Shown here piece after piece: positions 61,027-64,000 of a DNA stretch of 64,000 nt. Within the stretch, counting starts at the first letter, position 1, and each line of letters starts with the position of its first letter. The notes under the pieces are model-generated. The model ran no database searches and was not told the DNA's origin. It worked only from the letters and a program-made list of their open reading frames with translations. This DNA comes from Dactylosporangium fulvum (GTDB lineage: Bacteria; Actinomycetota; Actinomycetes; Mycobacteriales; Micromonosporaceae). The DNA lies in assembly GCF_025137375.1 (NCBI RefSeq), contig NZ_CP073720.1, positions 3,682,501 through 3,746,500 of the forward strand. The letters run 5' to 3'. A program made the translations under genes and the position numbers.

Positions 61027-63576
61027 CTAGTCGTGGGCGATGGCCTGCAGGACGTTGACCCGCGCGGCGCGGATCGAGGGCAGGACCGCGGCCACCACGC
61101 CGATCAGGGCGGCCAGCAGCAGGTAGGTGGCCATCTGCTGCCACGGGAACGCCATCTGGGTGAAGCCCTCGTCCTTGAGGGCCTTGACCACCGAGGCGCC
61201 CAGGCCGGTGCCGACGCCCAGGCCGAGCAGCGCGCCGAAGACCGAGATGACGACCGCCTCGACGGTGACCATCCGCATCGTCTGGGCGCGGCGCATGCCG
61301 ATCGCCCGCAGCAGGCCCAGCTCCCGGGTCCGCTCCAGCACGGACAGGGCGAGGGTGTTGACGATGCCGAGGACCGCGATGAGGATCGCGAGGGCCAGCA
61401 GGACCTGGATCATCGTGAGCAGCTGGTCGAACTGCGCCGACTGTGCCGCCACGAACTCGGCCCGGTTGGCCACCGACACCTCGGGGTTGTCCGCGAGCAG
61501 CGCGTCGACCTGCTGCTGCACGTCGGCGACCGCGGTGCCCGGGGTCACCCGCACGAAGCCCCAGGACGGCTGCGGACTGCGGAAGTCCTGCACCACGTCG
61601 CCGGAGACGACCATGCCACCGGTGACGTCGCTCTTGTTGTACACCCCCACGATCTTGATCTTGTGGACCTGGCCGTGCGTGAACTGGATGTCGACCGTGT
61701 CGCCGAGCTTGAGGTTGCGGTCCTTCGCGCTCTGGACGTCGATGACCGCCTGGTCGGACCCCGTCCACCGCAGCTCACCCGACGCGGCGGTGAGCTTGAA
61801 CATCCCGGCGTAGGCGGCGATGTCGGGCGACGCCGACACGCCGCGGTTCTCACCGTTGACGCTCGCGTAGTCCCAGTACTCGCTCGCGACGCTCGCCACA
61901 CCGGGCAGCTTCGCCGTCTCGGTCAGCACCTTCGGGTCGAAGCGGGCCGGGCCGGTGTTGTCGCCGTAGCCGGAGATGATCAGGTCGACCGTCACGTCCT
62001 TCTCGGCCTGGCTGCTCAGGCTCTGCTTGGCCGAGGCGAGGATGACGTTGACGCCGGTGATGAGCGCCAGGCCGACCATCAGCGCCGCCGCGGTGATCGC
62101 GGTGCGCCGCGGGTTGCGGCCCGAGTTGAGCCGGCCCAGCTTGCCCGGCACCGACCAGGAGAACAACCGGCCGAGCAGCGACACGACGGGCCGGGCGAGC
62201 AGCGGGGTGAGCAGCGCGACGCCGATGAAGGTGACGAGCACGCCGCCGAGGATGAGCCACAGCGTGTTGTCGCCGCCCTTGCCGGCCAGGCCCAGGCCCA
62301 GCAGCGTGCCGCCGGCCGCGCCGACCAGGGCGCCGCTGACGGTGAGCTTGGTGAGCGGCCGGTCCGGCGTCGCCACCTCCTGCAGCGCGGCGATCGGCGG
62401 GATGCGGCTCGCGCGCAGCGCCGGCAGTACCGCCGCCACCACCGTCACCAGCAGACCCACCACGAACGCGCTGATGACCGCCGTCGCCGGCACCCCGACG
62501 CCGGCCAGGGCCACGCCGCTGACGTTGCCGAACACCCAGGCCAGCAGGACACCGACGCCGATACCGGCGGCCAGGCCCAGGACCGACGCGATCAGGCCGA
62601 TCGCGACCGCCTCGATGAGCACCGACCCGAGGGTCTGGCCGCGGCTGCCGCCGAGCGCGCGCATCAGGGCCAGCTCGCGGGTCCGCTGCGCCACGATGAT
62701 CGAGAACGTGTTGAGGATGAGGAACGTGCCGACGAACAGCGCCACCCCGGCGAAGCCGACGAGGATGTTGTTGAAGAAGCCGAGGCCCTCCTTGAAGCCG
62801 TCGACCGTCTCCTCCTGCAGCTGCTTGCCGGTCTTCGCGAGGTAGTCGGCGCCGAGGGCCGCGGTGACGTCGTCGCGCAGCTTCTCGTTGGTGACGCCGG
62901 GCGCCGCCTTCACGTCGATGCTGCTGTAGACGTCCTTGGCGCCGAGCATCAGCTCCTGGGCGACCGGGGTGGTGAACGACACCTCGAGGGCTCCGCCGAG
63001 TGAGTCGCGGTCGCCGCTGTACCCGAAGATGCCGACCAGCTTGAAGGTCTTCTTGCCCGGCTGGAGGGTCAGGACCCCGACCTCGTCGCCGACCTTGAGC
63101 CCGGCGGCCTTCGCGGTGGTCATGTTGACCGCGATCTCGTCGGCGGCGGCCGGGCCGCGGCCCTCGCGCAGCTGGACCAGGTCGTTGGTGCCGGTCCAGT
63201 TCTGCCCGATGCGCGGCGGGCCGAACGTGGTGACAACCTTGCCGTTCTTGCCGATGACCCGCGCACCGTCGGCGGCCGCGATGCCGGTGGCGCTCGCGAC
63301 CCCGGGCACGGCCTTGACCTTGTCGAGGACCGAGGCCGGGATGCTCGTCGCGGCCTCCGGTCCGTCGAACTCGGAGGTGGCGACCTTCGGCTTGGCGGTG
63401 ACGCTCACGTCGGTGCCCTCGAAAACCGACTTGAACAGGTTGTCGAAGGAGCGGCCCAGCGTGTCGGTGAGCACGAACGCCCCCGACACGAACATCACCC
63501 CGAGCACGACCGCGAGGGCCGACAGGGTGAGCCGTAGCTTGCGGGAGAGCAGGCTCTTGATCGTGGCTCTCAGCAT
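61027..63576 (-). CDS. FtsX-family ABC permease (two-domain)
   Basis: 849 aa. N-terminal helix (LRLTLSALAVVLGVMFVSGAFVL), an extracellular MacB-PCD-like domain, then FtsX helices (VGFAGVALFVGTFLILNTFSII), a second extracellular domain and a final FtsX unit (LLALAILIAVLGIVNTLALSV). About 10 helices. Together with the ATPase gene 3 nt upstream it forms an ABC system for lipoproteins or peptides, or a mechanotransmitter. Substrate unknown. Confidence 0.88.
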   Translation of the reverse strand: MLRATIKSLLSRKLRLTLSALAVVLGVMFVSGAFVLTDTLGRSFDNLFKSVFEGTDVSVTAKPKVATSEFDGPEAATSIPASVLDKVKAVPGVASATGIAAADGARVIGKNGKVVTTFGPPRIGQNWTGTNDLVQLREGRGPAAADEIAVNMTTAKAAGLKVGDEVGVLTLQPGKKTFKLVGIFGYSGDRDSLGGALEVSFTTPVAQELMLGAKDVYSSIDVKAAPGVTNEKLRDDVTAALGADYLAKTGKQLQEETVDGFKEGLGFFNNILVGFAGVALFVGTFLILNTFSIIVAQRTRELALMRALGGSRGQTLGSVLIEAVAIGLIASVLGLAAGIGVGVLLAWVFGNVSGVALAGVGVPATAVISAFVVGLLVTVVAAVLPALRASRIPPIAALQEVATPDRPLTKLTVSGALVGAAGGTLLGLGLAGKGGDNTLWLILGGVLVTFIGVALLTPLLARPVVSLLGRLFSWSVPGKLGRLNSGRNPRRTAITAAALMVGLALITGVNVILASAKQSLSSQAEKDVTVDLIISGYGDNTGPARFDPKVLTETAKLPGVASVASEYWDYASVNGENRGVSASPDIAAYAGMFKLTAASGELRWTGSDQAVIDVQSAKDRNLKLGDTVDIQFTHGQVHKIKIVGVYNKSDVTGGMVVSGDVVQDFRSPQPSWGFVRVTPGTAVADVQQQVDALLADNPEVSVANRAEFVAAQSAQFDQLLTMIQVLLALAILIAVLGIVNTLALSVLERTRELGLLRAIGMRRAQTMRMVTVEAVVISVFGALLGLGVGTGLGASVVKALKDEGFTQMAFPWQQMATYLLLAALIGVVAAVLPSIRAARVNVLQAIAHD

Positions 63577-63579
63577 CGG

Positions 63580-64000
<421 letters not shown>

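Overview
The window comes from a high-GC, mycothiol- and F420-using actinomycete. A Micromonosporaceae-type genome is my best guess, but nothing in the sequence names the genus. The grounds are mshC, an F420-type LLM oxidoreductase, a DivIVA-like gene, many GTG starts, and a run of genes whose TANNNT -10 box sits 6-7 nt before the start codon, as in leaderless actinobacterial mRNAs.

Region 1 (1 to about 24,440) is an integrated mobile element, most likely the early and lysogeny half of a prophage; its other end lies left of the window. At the right edge are a tyrosine integrase (22907-24244), a small membrane protein, an XRE repressor read rightward (22159-22548) and a MerR-fold excisionase candidate read leftward (21698-21976). 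From there nearly everything reads leftward as small genes overlapping by 1-4 nt. Recognisable products are a RecA/Sak4-like ATPase, a RusA resolvase, a LuxR-type HTH protein, a LexA-like HTH protein, a C5 DNA methyltransferase split by a LAGLIDADG intein exactly at its catalytic cysteine, an archaeo-eukaryotic prim-pol, a P4/D5-type primase-helicase and a RecD-like helicase. Between the last two lies a 416-bp non-coding block of GTGTCCGG iterons flanking an AT-rich core, a strong origin candidate. Ten-bp phased AGC repeats lie upstream of both the excisionase and the integrase. No terminase, capsid or FtsK-type transfer gene is in view, so an actinomycete integrative element (AICE) or a satellite cannot be excluded.

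Region 2 (24.4-31.3 kb) is chromosomal: a lipoprotein beta-propeller and an aldo/keto reductase leftward, then the conserved rightward actinobacterial cluster LLM oxidoreductase, histidine phosphatase, DUF3090, SCO1664-like and mshC. Region 3 (31.3-42.5 kb) separates mshC from its usual PAC2/metH neighbours. It carries a LysR/dehydratase divergent pair, a mini DivIVA protein, a TY-Chap-like protein, a secreted animal-type haem peroxidase fused to a cellulose-binding CBM2, a DUF3311/sodium-solute symporter pair, MarR and GntR regulators and an alanine-type aminotransferase.

Region 4 (42.5-54.5 kb) holds PAC2, metH, a DUF4232 lipoprotein, an ECF sigma factor coupled to a membrane propeller protein, a ketopantoate-reductase-like protein, an SDR epimerase, a HAD phosphatase, a VOC protein and a histidine-rich protein. 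Region 5 (54.6-64 kb) holds a self-sufficient electron-transfer pair (ferredoxin-reductase fusion plus cytochrome P450), a HicB-like RHH protein with DUF4097 and a DrrAB-type ABC exporter, and a MacB/FtsX-type ABC system cut by the window end. Convergent gene pairs are separated by strong GC hairpins. Two copies of an interspersed repeat (29.9 and 42.4 kb) are visible. No tRNA, rRNA or CRISPR array was seen.
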